A DNA stretch of 64,000 bases from DATBLE01 sp963808815 (GTDB taxonomy: Bacteria; Actinomycetota; Thermoleophilia; Gaiellales; Gaiellaceae), in NCBI GenBank assembly GCA_963808815.1, contig CAWEGI010000001.1, forward strand, positions 62,001 through 126,000, given 5' to 3'. Position numbers and translations under genes: made by a program. Below, in pieces: positions 26,344 through 35,351 of this stretch (positions are counted from its first letter, which is position 1; each line of letters opens with the position of its first letter). Under the pieces are notes generated by a model. It ran no database searches and was not told the origin of the DNA. It saw only the letters and a program-made list of their open reading frames with translations.

Positions 26344-26737
26344 CACCGCCGCCGCCACCGTGACCGCTGTGGCTCGAGCCGGGGCCGCTGTTGTCGTCGT
26401 CGAGGTCGTCGTTACCGGGACCACTGTTGTCCACGTCCACGCCCTGATCGTCCTCGGCGTTGCCGGGACCGCGGTTGTCCACGTCCTCCGACTGGTCCTC
26501 GACCTGGTCGTCGTCCTCGTCGACGACAGGCGCAGCCGTCGGCAGCACGACTGTGTGCCGCGGCTTGGCCTTCGCCCGGGCTGCGGGCTTGGCCTTCGCG
26601 GGCTTCTTCACCGCGGCCTTCGCCCCGGCGTGGGACGTGCGCTTGTGCTTCGGCGGAACCTTGGCCGTGGCGGCCCCGGCCCCCGACAGGACGGCGAGGG
26701 CGACGAGCGCGGACGCGAGCAGCAGAAAGCGCCTCAT
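26309..26737 (-). CDS. Exported low-complexity acidic protein with DNSGPG(N) repeats
   Basis: A 142-residue protein from ATG 26737 with a strong AAGGAGA site. A signal peptide (residues 1-25) is followed by a Lys/Ala/Pro-rich basic part (26-65) and then an acidic part with three imperfect repeats of D-N-x-G-P-G-(N) (about 88-125). It ends in a Gly/His/Asp tail much like the tail of the sigma factor encoded next. The Asp/Asn/Gly repeats could bind calcium or other cations. The gene pair probably forms an operon. No family recognised. Confidence 0.7.
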   Translation of the reverse strand: MRRFLLLASALVALAVLSGAGAATAKVPPKHKRTSHAGAKAAVKKPAKAKPAARAKAKPRHTVVLPTAAPVVDEDDDQVEDQSEDVDNRGPGNAEDDQGVDVDNSGPGNDDLDDDNSGPGSSHSGHGGGGGDDHGGGGGGDD

Positions 26738-26836
26738 GATTCTCCTTTTCGGTCAAATTGCGACGGCGGTTTCGTCTAGAGAGCCAGACGGGGGAAAAAA
26801 CCTGCGCACGTCGCCTCGTTTCGGACTGCAGCGCGC

Positions 26837-27916
26837 TCAGACGGGGGCGGTGACACCGGCGAAGCCGCGCCGGATGCGAACGAACATCGCTTCCAGCGCG
26901 AGCGCCGGGGTGACGTTGAACTCCTCGAACGTGCGCCAGGTTCCGCGGACGACCTCTGCCGCCTGCTCAGCGGCGGGCATGCGCTCGGAGGTCGCGTCCT
27001 CGGCCAGCTCGGCGATGCGGTCGTAGTGGACGACGGCGCGCTCGGCCCCCGCTGCGACGACCACGAGGTCGCGGTACCACGCCGCCAGCTCGTCGAGCGC
27101 GAACAGGATCTCCTCACGCTCCGCTCCGCGCTCGGCGCGGCGGATGTGCTGCTCGGCCTCCCGGTCCGGCAGCTCCCGCCCGGCGATCGCCTCCTCGGCG
27201 GCGGCCCGCTCCTCGGCGCCGCGCTCGGCCGCGAGCGCCGTCACCGTCTGTGCGGCCGCGGCGGGATCGAACACCGGGTCGGCGTACGCGGCGCGCGCGA
27301 CTACGAGCAGCTCGGCCCGCCGGCGGACGGCGTCCGGGTCGAGCAGACGCGCGACCCGGTCGAGCCGGCCCGCAGCGACCCGCGCGACGGCGGTCAGCTG
27401 CTCGGGCGTCAGGCCCGGCGCGAGCCGCTCGGCCTCGGCCCGGACCGCCCGCTCGGACAGCCGCTGGAACGGGACGAGCTGGCAGCGAGAGCGAATCGTC
27501 TCCGGGATCGGGCCGAGCTCGTCGGCGGCGAGCACCACCACGGCGTACGGGGGCGGCTCCTCGAGATCCTTCAGCAGGGAGTCTGCAGCCTCGGGGTTCA
27601 GCAGGTGCGCGTCGAAGATCAGGTACACGCGTCGGTCGCCTTCGAACGGCCGCATGTGGAGATCGCGTCGCAGCTCGCGGACGTCGTCGATCCTGATCTG
27701 GTCGCCGTGCGGCTCCAGCACGTACAGATCGGGATGCGCCCGCCGCGAGACGCGGTCGCCGTCACTGAGCAGCTCGCCGGCGAACGCGATCGCCGCCCGC
27801 CGCTTTCCCACGCCCGCCGGGCCGTGAAAGAGATAGGCATGCGCCGGCCCCTCCCGCAGGGCCGCGCCGAGCAGTTGCTTCGCCTGCTCCTGCTCGATCA
27901 GCGCCTCGAAGATCAG
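26837..27916 (-). CDS. holB: DNA polymerase III subunit delta' HolB, apparent CTG start
   Basis: A 359-residue clamp-loader subunit of the AAA+ type. 'HAYLFHGPAGVGKRRAAIAFAGELL' is the Walker A region (GPAGVGKR), 'RVYLIFDAHLLNPEAADSLLKDLEEPP' is the Walker B-equivalent region, and 'ETIRSRCQLVPFQRL' is the sensor-1/SRC motif typical of delta' and tau. No ATG, GTG or TTG precedes the first family residues in frame. CTG 27916 fits: it overlaps the tmk stop as CTGA and has AGGAG about six bases upstream. The zinc Cys found in some homologues are absent. Co-translated with tmk. Confidence 0.9.
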   Translation of the reverse strand: MIFEALIEQEQAKQLLGAALREGPAHAYLFHGPAGVGKRRAAIAFAGELLSDGDRVSRRAHPDLYVLEPHGDQIRIDDVRELRRDLHMRPFEGDRRVYLIFDAHLLNPEAADSLLKDLEEPPPYAVVVLAADELGPIPETIRSRCQLVPFQRLSERAVRAEAERLAPGLTPEQLTAVARVAAGRLDRVARLLDPDAVRRRAELLVVARAAYADPVFDPAAAAQTVTALAAERGAEERAAAEEAIAGRELPDREAEQHIRRAERGAEREEILFALDELAAWYRDLVVVAAGAERAVVHYDRIAELAEDATSERMPAAEQAAEVVRGTWRTFEEFNVTPALALEAMFVRIRRGFAGVTAPV

Positions 27917-28509
27917 AGCAACTCCTGCACGCGGCCGCGAATCGTCGCTGCGATCTCCTCCGCAGGAAGGGACCCGTCCAGCAGCTCGATGCGCGCGGAG
28001 AACCGTCGCGCGAGCTCCTCGTAGGCGGCGCCGACGTGTGCCTGGAAGGCGTCGCCCTCGCGCTCGATCCGGTCGGGGTCGCCCTGCCGGCGCGCACCCG
28101 CCGCCCCGGCGTCGAGCCCGAGCACGAACGTCCGGTCGGGGAGCAGCCCTTCCAGCACGGTCAGGTTGAGCTGCAGCACGGAGTCGAGGCCGAGGCCGCG
28201 CGCGATCCCCTGGTAGGCGAGCGAGGAGTCCACGAACCGGTCGCAGACGACATCGGCGCCGCGCTCGAGTGCCGGTCTGATCACCTCGGCGGCATGCTCG
28301 GCGCGGGAAGCGGCGAAGAGCGCAGCCTCTGCCCAGCCCGCCATCTGCGGGCCGTTCAGGACGAGGCGCCGAAGTGCCTCGCCGAGCTCCGTCCCGCCCG
28401 GCTCGCGGGTCGCGACCACGTCGCGCCCGAGCGCGACCAGGTGCTGCTCGAGCAGCCGCGCCTGGGTCGACTTCCCCGAGCCGTCCACTCCTTCGATGCT
28501 CACGAACAC
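27913..28509 (-). CDS. tmk: Thymidylate kinase
   Basis: A 198-residue dTMP kinase. The P-loop 'SIEGVDGSGKSTQARLL' is at residues 4-20, then 'TREPGGTELGE' (the DR/TREPGG dTMP-contact motif), 'VVCDRFVDSSLAYQG' (the DR[YF]xDS motif) and a lid region 'GDPDRIEREGDAF'. Normal length. GTG 28509 is the first start before the P-loop. It is coupled to holB, a common actinobacterial pair. Confidence 0.95.
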   Translation of the reverse strand: MFVSIEGVDGSGKSTQARLLEQHLVALGRDVVATREPGGTELGEALRRLVLNGPQMAGWAEAALFAASRAEHAAEVIRPALERGADVVCDRFVDSSLAYQGIARGLGLDSVLQLNLTVLEGLLPDRTFVLGLDAGAAGARRQGDPDRIEREGDAFQAHVGAAYEELARRFSARIELLDGSLPAEEIAATIRGRVQELL

Positions 28510-28587
28510 GCCCAGGATTAGAACAGGTGAGCGGCCCTCGGCGGGCAGCGGGAAGGAGCGGGCGCCGGCGGCTCGAATCACGCCCCC

Positions 28588-29133
28588 GTGGATTCCCCCG
28601 CCCCGCAGATCGAGCTCGTCCGCCCCTGGCGCACGGCGACGCTCGTCGCCTCCGGCGTCGCGGCGGTCGAGCTGATCGCGCTGGTGATCCTGGGGGTGGT
28701 GCTGCTCGGACGTTCGCTCGCGCCGCACGTCCACGCCGCGGCCGCGCAGGCCGCCCGCGCGCCGAAGCACGCCGCGGCGCCGGCGAAGCACAAGGCCAAG
28801 CCACAGCCGACCCGGTCCGCACATGCGGCCCGGATCCTGCCGCGTTCGAAGACGGGTGTCATCGTCCTGAACGGCAACGGGATCAACGGCGCCGCCGCCT
28901 CGGCGGCGGCGATCGTCCGGGCCCGCGGGTACCTGGTCGCAGGCACGAAGAACGCTCCACGGACCGGATATCCGACCTGGCGCCTGATGACGGCGCCCGG
29001 CTACGCAGCCGAGGCGATCCGCTTCGCGCGGGACATCGACCTGCCCCGGACGCGCGTCGGGCCGCTCGACGGGATGACGCCGAGGCAGCTGCACGGCGCA
29101 AAGCTGGTCCTCATCCTCGGCGCGAATCGATAA
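28588..29133 (+). CDS. Membrane-anchored LytR_C-domain protein
   Basis: A 181-residue protein from GTG 28588. One membrane segment (about residues 20-42) is followed by an Ala/Lys/Pro-rich linker and an outer domain with 'GVIVLNGNGINGAAASAAAIVRARGY', 'YPTWRLM' and 'TPRQLHGAKLVLILG'. This is the LytR_C (cell envelope-related C-terminal) pattern, known from wall-linked LCP proteins and as stand-alone proteins. Here the catalytic LCP domain is absent. It is divergent from tmk and convergent with the O-antigen-ligase-like gene. Confidence 0.8.
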   Translation: MDSPAPQIELVRPWRTATLVASGVAAVELIALVILGVVLLGRSLAPHVHAAAAQAARAPKHAAAPAKHKAKPQPTRSAHAARILPRSKTGVIVLNGNGINGAAASAAAIVRARGYLVAGTKNAPRTGYPTWRLMTAPGYAAEAIRFARDIDLPRTRVGPLDGMTPRQLHGAKLVLILGANR

Positions 29134-29171
29134 CAGCGCCCGTGCCGGGCTTCAGCCGGCTCGCGCTCCGT

Positions 29172-31080
29172 TCACCTCCCCTCGACCTTCGCCCGCGCCT
29201 GGTCGAGCAGCCCACCCGGGCGGCCGGCCGGCCCGTAGGGGTCGAGGCCGTATGCCCGGTCGAGATCGTGGAGCGCCGCGCGGTAGCGCCCGGTGAAGAA
29301 CTCGAACGAGCCGAGCGCGTACCAGGTACTCGAGTTCTTCGGTTGGAGCGTCACCGCATCCCGGTAGTACCGGAGCGCGGCCGGGTCGTCGGGCTTGGCC
29401 GACTCGGCGTCGCCGAGAGCGAGCAGCGGGTCGGTCGCCAGCGGGTCGAGCCAGCGGGCCGAGCGGCCGTCCGACAGCGCAGCGCCTGTCCGGCCGCGCC
29501 GCGATCGCCTCGTAGGCCGAGTCGACGAGCCGGCCCGACACGTACGGCGCGGTCAGTGAGTAGAGGACAGCGACCGTGACCAGCACGACCGCACCCGCCC
29601 AGGCCGGCCTGAGACGGCCGCCGGGCGGCGACGCCCCGAGCCCGACGAGCACGCCGAACGAGAAGAACGCCGGCGCGCCGACGGCGACGAACTCCCAGTG
29701 GATGTCGACCAGCGAGTGGAGCACGAACGCGCCGGCGCCCAGGGCGAGAGCCGTCGCCGCCGCGCGCTCGGCCGGCTCGACCCGGCGGACGGCCGTCACC
29801 GCCGCCGTCGTACCTGCCCCGATCAGCCCGAGCAACAGGAGGAACCCGACCACGCCGGTCTCGGCCAGGAACTGGAGCGGGAGGTCGTGCGGCTCGGTGG
29901 TGACGATCGATCCGTTTCTGATCGCCCGCCGGGCGACCTCGAACGTCGCCGCCCCGTGGCCCCCTGCCGGAGCGTCCTCGAAGAGCTGCCACGCCTCCTG
30001 CCACCACCGCCATCGGTTGCTCGAGCTGAGGTCGGCGAGGCGGTTCGGCGTCTGGGTCACCTCTGCCGTTTTCGCGCCGCGGAACTCGTCGAGGATCGAC
30101 CCTCCCTTGCGCGCGACGACCACCGCGACGGCGACGACCGCCACCACCGCAACGACGACGGCCAGCGCCCGCGTCAACGACCGCCGCCGTTCCGGAGCCA
30201 CCTCGGCTCTGGCCGCGAAGTAGGCGAGCAGGCAGACGACCGCCGCGCCGAGGCAGAGCAGGATGCCGAACCAGGCGCCGTCGTTCACGCGGTCGGCGTA
30301 GGGCTGCAGATCGTCGGTCAGCGCGGGTCGCGAGAACGTCCAGAGCGCCACGAGCCCGGCGACCGGCGTGACGAGGACGAGCGTTCCCAGCGTCTCGAGG
30401 CGGTCGCGGTCGATCGCCAGCCAGGCGAGCGCAGCCACACCGGCAACGGCGATTCCCGCCCGCGAGTAGGTCAGGACGACGACGAGCTCGGCGAGATAGA
30501 CGAGGAGGGCTCCGGAGGCGCGCGCCGCGGGGTGGAACCGCCGGGAGCAGGCCGCCCACAGGCCGAACGGCACCGCCGTCGCGGCGACGAGCGCAAGCGA
30601 GTTCCAGTAGCCGACCGGGTTGCGCAGGCGCGCGACGCGGGCGCCGTCGGGGAAGAGCGAGGGGATGACCTTGCCGAGCAGGGCCCACGCGAGCACGAGG
30701 CCGAGCAGCAGCGCCAACCCGGCTGCGGCGGTCCGCGCCGGCCGGGGAGCCCGCGTGGCGACCAGGCCGAGCAGGGCAATCGCTCCGTAGGCGAGCAGCC
30801 GGTCGAACGCCGCCCAGGAGAGGTCGGGCGCGATCGACCACCACATCGTCAGACCGACCCAGGCGGTCAGTGCCGCGAGCAGGCCGAAGGCGATCGCACC
30901 GGCTCCGCGCGGCGCGGGCAGCCCTCCTCTGACGGCGAGCACCGCGGCCGCGATCGCCGCCAGCGAGCCGATCCAGAACAGCCGCCCGTTCGAGGTCCCG
31001 TCGCCGAAGAAAAGTGCAGTGAAGAGCAGCGCGGCCGCGGCAAGGAGCGCTGCCCTGCCGGCGAGCATGGGGGCCTGCAT
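29172..31080 (-). CDS. O-antigen ligase-like polytopic membrane protein with C-terminal TPR tail, frameshifted
   Basis: Corrected, 635 residues. About 12-13 membrane helices cover residues 5-510. The large outer loop holds 'NRWRWWQEAWQLFEDAPAGGHGAATFEVARR' and 'TTEPHDLPLQFLAETGVVGFLLLL', the RxWxxxxF and H-x2-P...ETG pattern of Wzy/WaaL-type (Wzy_C) proteins. The frame breaks after 'YEAIAARP'; one extra base near 29476-29487 must be removed to reach 'ALSDGRSARWLDPLATDPLLALGDAE' and a TPR-like end ('TWYALGSFEFFTGRYRAALHDLDRAYGLDP'). Exactly 636 codons result. The likely role is ligation or polymerisation of a surface polysaccharide. Confidence 0.85.
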
Positions 31081-31219
31081 CGCCGCCCGACGCTAGCAGA
31101 GGGTCTCCCCGACAATGCCCGAGGATCGGGGCTACGCTTTAACAGACCCTTTACGGGGGCCTCACGGGCATCAAACGGCGCCCGGGGAGACTGGGTTCCC
31201 AAGCCGTTCCGCCCGGGGC

Positions 31220-31912
31220 ATGACGTACAGTGCATTGAACGAGAGAGACACCGACCGGCGCTCGGGTGAGCTCGGTCTTCGGTTTCGCGTGATCCGTTCG
31301 CTTCGCCACACCCTCGCAGCACTCCTGATCGTGGGCGCCGCCACCGCCGCGTTCGCCGCCGGCACCGCCGCCGCAGCCGGGAGCGCGGTCAAGAGCAAGC
31401 CGCCCTGCTGGAAGGTGCTCATCAACGACTGGTACGACGGCCGGATCGACGGGATCTACGAGATCCACTGCTACCGGGACGCGTTGCAGCATCTCCCCGC
31501 CGACGTGGACACGTATTCGAGCGCCAGGGACGACATCCGGCAGGCCCTGCAGAAGCGGATCACGCAGGGCCACAGCGGCGGCAACGGGACGAACGGCGGC
31601 ACGAGCGGCGGCGCGGGCGGCGGCACCTCCGGCGGGGGCACGTCGGGCGGAGGCACCTCGGGCTCGGGCAACACCGGCGATGGTTCCGGATCGGCGAGCG
31701 GCCCGATCGGGTCGGCGTTCGACGCCACGAAACCGGCGAAGGCCGACTCGCTGCCGGTCCCGCTACTCGTCCTCGGCGGCGTCGCGGTCGTCCTGATGGC
31801 GGCCGGCGGAGCGGGTTTCCTGACGCGCAGGACGCGCATGCGGCGCGTGCAGCTCGCCTCCGCCGCGTCCGTCCCGCACCGGCCCGAGCCGGAGCCGACC
31901 GAGCAGTCGTAG
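31220..31912 (+). CDS. Exported surface protein with Gly/Ser/Thr linker and C-terminal membrane anchor
   Basis: A signal peptide ('LAALLIVGAATAAFAAGTAAA') is followed by a compact domain with two Cys ('PPCWKVLINDWYDGRIDGIYEIHCYRDALQHLP') and 'VDTYSSARDDIRQAL'. A long linker of G-G-G-T-S repeats, a C-terminal membrane helix ('VPLLVLGGVAVVLMAAGGAGFL') and a basic tail complete it. The core resembles a conserved uncharacterised actinobacterial protein; no function is known to me. The start is uncertain: ATG 31220 gives 230 residues, GTG 31289 gives 207 and begins nearer the signal peptide. Confidence 0.65.
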   Translation: MTYSALNERDTDRRSGELGLRFRVIRSLRHTLAALLIVGAATAAFAAGTAAAAGSAVKSKPPCWKVLINDWYDGRIDGIYEIHCYRDALQHLPADVDTYSSARDDIRQALQKRITQGHSGGNGTNGGTSGGAGGGTSGGGTSGGGTSGSGNTGDGSGSASGPIGSAFDATKPAKADSLPVPLLVLGGVAVVLMAAGGAGFLTRRTRMRRVQLASAASVPHRPEPEPTEQS

Positions 31913-31978
31913 CCGGACGAAATCACCTGCAAATAAGGTGAAAAGAGTTCCGTCCGAAGGACGCTCTACGCTCCTTGG

Positions 31979-31999
31979 TCCCTCTCCGGGAGAGAGGGA
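31979..31999 (+). promoter_or_regulatory. Leader hairpin upstream of nrdJ
   Basis: A perfect 8-bp stem TCCCTCTC / GAGAGGGA with loop CGGGA, 27 bases before the ATG. A smaller GTCC-GAA-GGAC hairpin precedes it. The features of a cobalamin riboswitch are not visible. It may be an mRNA-stability or attenuation element. A strong ribosome-binding site, GGGAGGAAGAG, lies just before ATG 32027. Confidence 0.4.
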
Positions 32000-32026
32000 A
32001 CCCGCAGCTATCCTTGGGAGGAAGAG

Positions 32027-34798
32027 ATGGCGTCCACGAAGGCATCCGCAGGTTTCGAGCACCCCACCGACGAGGTCGTGAACACGGTCGTCGAAGAGGC
32101 AGCCGACATCGGAGTCGAGCGCTTCTTCACGATCACCGGCCGCGACCCGTTCGAGGAGGTCGAGTGGGAGCTCCGCGACGCCTTCATCCCGGGCAAGGAC
32201 AAGGCTGTCTTCGACCAGAAGGAAGTCGAATTCCCGAAGTTCTGGTCGCAGACCGCGACGAACATCGTGGCGCAGAAGTACTTCCGCGGACAGATGGGCT
32301 CCCCGGAGCGCGAGACGAGCGTGAAGCAGATGATCGGCCGGGTCGTCGACACGATCGGCGGCTGGGGGCGCGCGGGCGGCTACTTCGTCGGCGACGAGGA
32401 GGCCGACACGTTCGAGGCCGAGCTGAAGGCGATCCTCGTCAACCAGTACGCCTCCTTCAACTCCCCCGTCTGGTTCAACGTCGGCTTCGAGGAGAAGCCG
32501 CAGTGCTCGGCCTGCTTCATCCTCTCGATCGACGACTCGATGGAGTCGATCCTCGACTGGATCCGCCGCGAGGGAATCATCTTCCGCGGCGGCTCGGGCT
32601 CCGGCGTCAACCTCTCGCGCCTCCGCTCCTCCAAGGAGCAGCTCTCGAAGGGCGGCTACGCCTCCGGGCCGGTCTCGTTCATGCGCGGCGCCGACGCCTC
32701 GGCCGGCACGATCAAGTCGGGCGGCAAGACCCGCCGCGCCGCGAAGATGGTCGTCCTCGACATCGACCACCCGGACGTCGAGCACTTCATCTGGTGCAAG
32801 GCGCACGAGGAGGAAAAGGCGCGCGTGCTCGAGCAGGCCGGCTATGACATGGCCCTCGACTCCGAGCACTGGGCGTCGATCCAGTACCAGAACGCCAACA
32901 ACTCGGTCCGGGTCACCGACGCCTTCATGGAAGCGGCCGAGGCCGGCGCCGAGTGGAATCTGACGGCGCGCACCGACGGCAGCGTGGTCGACACCGTGGA
33001 CGCGCGCGACCTCCTGCGGCAGATCGCCGAGGCGGCCTGGCGCTGCGCCGATCCCGGCGTGCAGTACGACACGACGATCAACGCGTGGCACACCAGCCCG
33101 AACTCCGGCCGGATCAACGCGTCGAACCCGTGCTCCGAGTACATGCACCTCGACAACTCGGCCTGCAACCTCGCGTCGCTCAACCTGATGAAGTTCCGCG
33201 GCGAGGAGGGCGAGCTCGACCTCGACGCATTCCAGCACGCCGTCGACGTGGTCTTCCTCGCCCAGGAGATCCTCGTCGGGTACTCGTCGTATCCGACGCC
33301 GGAGATCGAGGCGAACGCGAAGGCGTACCGCGAGCTCGGCCTCGGCTACGCGAACCTCGGCGCGCTGCTGATGGCACGTGGCCTGCCGTACGACTCGGAC
33401 GAGGGCCGGGCGTACGCGGCGGCGATCACCGCGCTGATGACCGGTCGTGCGTACCGCAAGTCGGCGGAGATCGCGGCCCGGATGGGACCGCACGCCGGCT
33501 ACCAGCCGAACACGGCGGCGATGCTCGGCGTGATCGCGAAGCACCGTGCCGCGGTCGGCAACATCCAGCACGCCGAGTCGGTGCCGGACGACCTGCTCTC
33601 CGCCGCGCGGCAGTCGTGGGACGACGCCCTGAACCTCGGCGAGGTGCACGGCTTCCGGAACGCCCAGGCGACCGTGCTCGCCCCCACCGGGACGATCAGC
33701 TTCATGATGGATTGCGACACCACCGGGGTCGAGCCGGACTTCTCGCTCGTCAAGTCGAAGAAGCTCGTGGGCGGCGGCGAGATCACGATCGTGAACAAGA
33801 CGGTGCCGATGGCCCTGGACAAGCTCGGCTACGCGCCGGCCGAGATCGACGAGATCGTCGCCTTCATCGACGAGCGGAACTCGATCGTCGGAGCGCCGTA
33901 CGTCAAGTCGGAGCACTACCCGGTGTTCGACTGCGCGATCGGCGACCGGGCGATCCACTACTCCGGCCACGTGAAGATGATGGGCGGCGTCCAGCCGTTC
34001 ATCTCCGGCGCGATCTCGAAGACGGTCAACCTGCCCGAGCAGGTCACGGTCGACGAGGTCGCCCACCTGATCGCCGAGGCGTGGCGCCTCGGCGTGAAGG
34101 CGATCGCGATCTACCGCGACAACTGCAAGGTCGCGCAGCCGCTGTCCGGGCAGAGTTCCTCAAAGGGGGCGGGGGACGCGCAGGTGCCGGCGACGCCGCC
34201 GACACCGCTGACCCAGCGCCGCCGGCTGCCGGAGGACCGCACCGAGATCGGCCGCAAGTTCCGCGTCGGCGACTACGAGGGCTACATCCACGTCGGGCTG
34301 TACGAGGACGGGAGTCCCGGCGACATCTTCGTCGACATCGCCAAGGACGGCACGACGATGGCCGGCCTGATGAACTCGCTGATGATCGCCGTCTCGATGG
34401 GCCTCCAGTACGGCGTTCCGCCGGAGGTCTACGTCTCGAAGCTCTCGCACATGCGCTTCGAGCCGTCCGGCCTGACGAACGACACGGACATCCGCAACGC
34501 CAAGTCGATCGTCGACTACATCTTCCGCTGGTTCGGCAAGAAGTTCCTCACGGCGGAGCAGCAGGAGGAGGCGGGCATCCTCTCGCCCGAGGTGAAGGCA
34601 CGGCTGGCCGAGCGGTATGCGAACGGCGGCGACGGCAGCGCGACCGCTGCGCCTGCCGAGGCGCTGCCTCCGGGCCAGACCGCGCTCTTCAACTCATGGG
34701 AGGACGCGGTCGAGTGCGCGAAGTGCGGCGGTCGGATGGTGCGCACCGGCTCGTGCTACACGTGCCGCGACTGCGGGACGAACACCGGCTGCTCGTAG
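32027..34798 (+). CDS. nrdJ: Vitamin B12-dependent (class II) ribonucleotide reductase
   Basis: A 923-residue adenosylcobalamin-dependent reductase making deoxyribonucleotides without oxygen or a metal-radical subunit. 'NQYASFNSPVWFNVGF' and 'CSACFILSIDDSMESI' give the first active-site Cys region, and N-P-C-S-E near residue 367 is the catalytic loop. 'LAPTGTISFMMDCDTTGVEPDFSLV' and 'YPVFDCAIG' are typical of the NrdJ_Z type. The C-terminus carries a zinc-ribbon-like Cys array ('CAKCGGRM...CYTCRDCGTNTGC') that feeds electrons to the active site. Length normal. Start supported by a strong Shine-Dalgarno. Confidence 0.97.
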   Translation: MASTKASAGFEHPTDEVVNTVVEEAADIGVERFFTITGRDPFEEVEWELRDAFIPGKDKAVFDQKEVEFPKFWSQTATNIVAQKYFRGQMGSPERETSVKQMIGRVVDTIGGWGRAGGYFVGDEEADTFEAELKAILVNQYASFNSPVWFNVGFEEKPQCSACFILSIDDSMESILDWIRREGIIFRGGSGSGVNLSRLRSSKEQLSKGGYASGPVSFMRGADASAGTIKSGGKTRRAAKMVVLDIDHPDVEHFIWCKAHEEEKARVLEQAGYDMALDSEHWASIQYQNANNSVRVTDAFMEAAEAGAEWNLTARTDGSVVDTVDARDLLRQIAEAAWRCADPGVQYDTTINAWHTSPNSGRINASNPCSEYMHLDNSACNLASLNLMKFRGEEGELDLDAFQHAVDVVFLAQEILVGYSSYPTPEIEANAKAYRELGLGYANLGALLMARGLPYDSDEGRAYAAAITALMTGRAYRKSAEIAARMGPHAGYQPNTAAMLGVIAKHRAAVGNIQHAESVPDDLLSAARQSWDDALNLGEVHGFRNAQATVLAPTGTISFMMDCDTTGVEPDFSLVKSKKLVGGGEITIVNKTVPMALDKLGYAPAEIDEIVAFIDERNSIVGAPYVKSEHYPVFDCAIGDRAIHYSGHVKMMGGVQPFISGAISKTVNLPEQVTVDEVAHLIAEAWRLGVKAIAIYRDNCKVAQPLSGQSSSKGAGDAQVPATPPTPLTQRRRLPEDRTEIGRKFRVGDYEGYIHVGLYEDGSPGDIFVDIAKDGTTMAGLMNSLMIAVSMGLQYGVPPEVYVSKLSHMRFEPSGLTNDTDIRNAKSIVDYIFRWFGKKFLTAEQQEEAGILSPEVKARLAERYANGGDGSATAAPAEALPPGQTALFNSWEDAVECAKCGGRMVRTGSCYTCRDCGTNTGCS

Positions 34799-34820
34799 CC
34801 GGCAGCCGGCAGCGTCACTC

Positions 34821-34845
34821 GAGGGGCCGCGAGCTGCGGCCCCTC
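34821..34845 (+). terminator. Hairpin terminator after nrdJ
   Basis: A perfect 10-bp stem GAGGGGCCGC / GCGGCCCCTC with loop GAGCT, 22 bases after the nrdJ stop. It ends two bases before the stop of the convergent small gene and may serve both. Confidence 0.75.
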
Positions 34846-34846
34846 G

Positions 34847-35008
34847 TCATGAGTAGGAGCGGTCGTTCCACTTGATCCAGGCGACGATCGCGCCCGGCAG
34901 GCTCGCCAGCAGGACGGCGAACCCGATCACCCAGTGGCCGAGGCCCATCAGGATCGCGCCCGCGATCAGACAGGCGATGAAGACTCCGATTGCGACGAGA
35001 GCAGCCAC
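34847..35008 (-). CDS. Small two-helix membrane protein
   Basis: A 53-residue protein from GTG 35008. Two hydrophobic segments (about 3-22 and 25-43) are joined by 'GLGHW', and the tail is charged ('WIKWNDRSYS'). Codon use is typical of the window and the frame is clean, so it is likely real although very short. The pattern is like other tiny actinobacterial membrane proteins. Function unknown. Confidence 0.6.
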   Translation of the reverse strand: MAALVAIGVFIACLIAGAILMGLGHWVIGFAVLLASLPGAIVAWIKWNDRSYS

Positions 35009-35053
35009 GCGGCGGGGACACTACTCGACGCAGGGCAGCAAATGCGCGCCCGG

Positions 35054-35194
35054 CTACAGCTCGCCCGGCGGCGCGAACCGGTAGAAGACCTGGCCGATCT
35101 TCATGAACACGCCGGGTACGAAGTCCTCGAGCGCCCGGGCGCTCTCCAGGCCACCGACGCCGACCGGCTCGTAGCCGGCGGTCGTGATCTTCAC
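35054..35194 (-). CDS. Possible small protein (46 residues) of unknown function
   Basis: From GTG 35194, with GGGAGGG about eight bases upstream as a plausible ribosome-binding site. The sequence is 'ITTAGYEPVGVGGLESARAL' followed by 'PGVFMKIGQVFYRFAPPGEL'. No signal, membrane segment or family is recognised. Upstream, 35195-35351 holds only a CCCGCC-TTC-GGCGGG hairpin (35273-35287) and no gene. Confidence 0.4.
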   Translation of the reverse strand: MKITTAGYEPVGVGGLESARALEDFVPGVFMKIGQVFYRFAPPGEL

Positions 35195-35351
35195 GGTGCG
35201 GCCCTCCCGCGGTCGGCCTCTCCCGGGCGACGTGACCGTAGCCGATCGACCATGGACTGGCTCCGGCCTGTCCCCGCCTTCGGCGGGCGTGGCGCTGCGA
35301 AAAAGCAGGTCGGACAGAGGCCAGATCCTCGCGTTCTGCGAACCTGCAGGC

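Noticed and set aside
25078..26424. Arg/Pro-rich C-terminus of the sigma factor in the uncorrected frame
   Set aside because: It looks like a shadow translation, while the alternative frame gives a coherent Gly/Asp/His tail, matches the neighbouring protein's tail and shares a CTAG stop with the convergent gene.
31913..32026. Cobalamin riboswitch controlling the B12-dependent reductase
   Set aside because: The leader is only about 115 bases and shows no B12-box; only two simple hairpins are visible.
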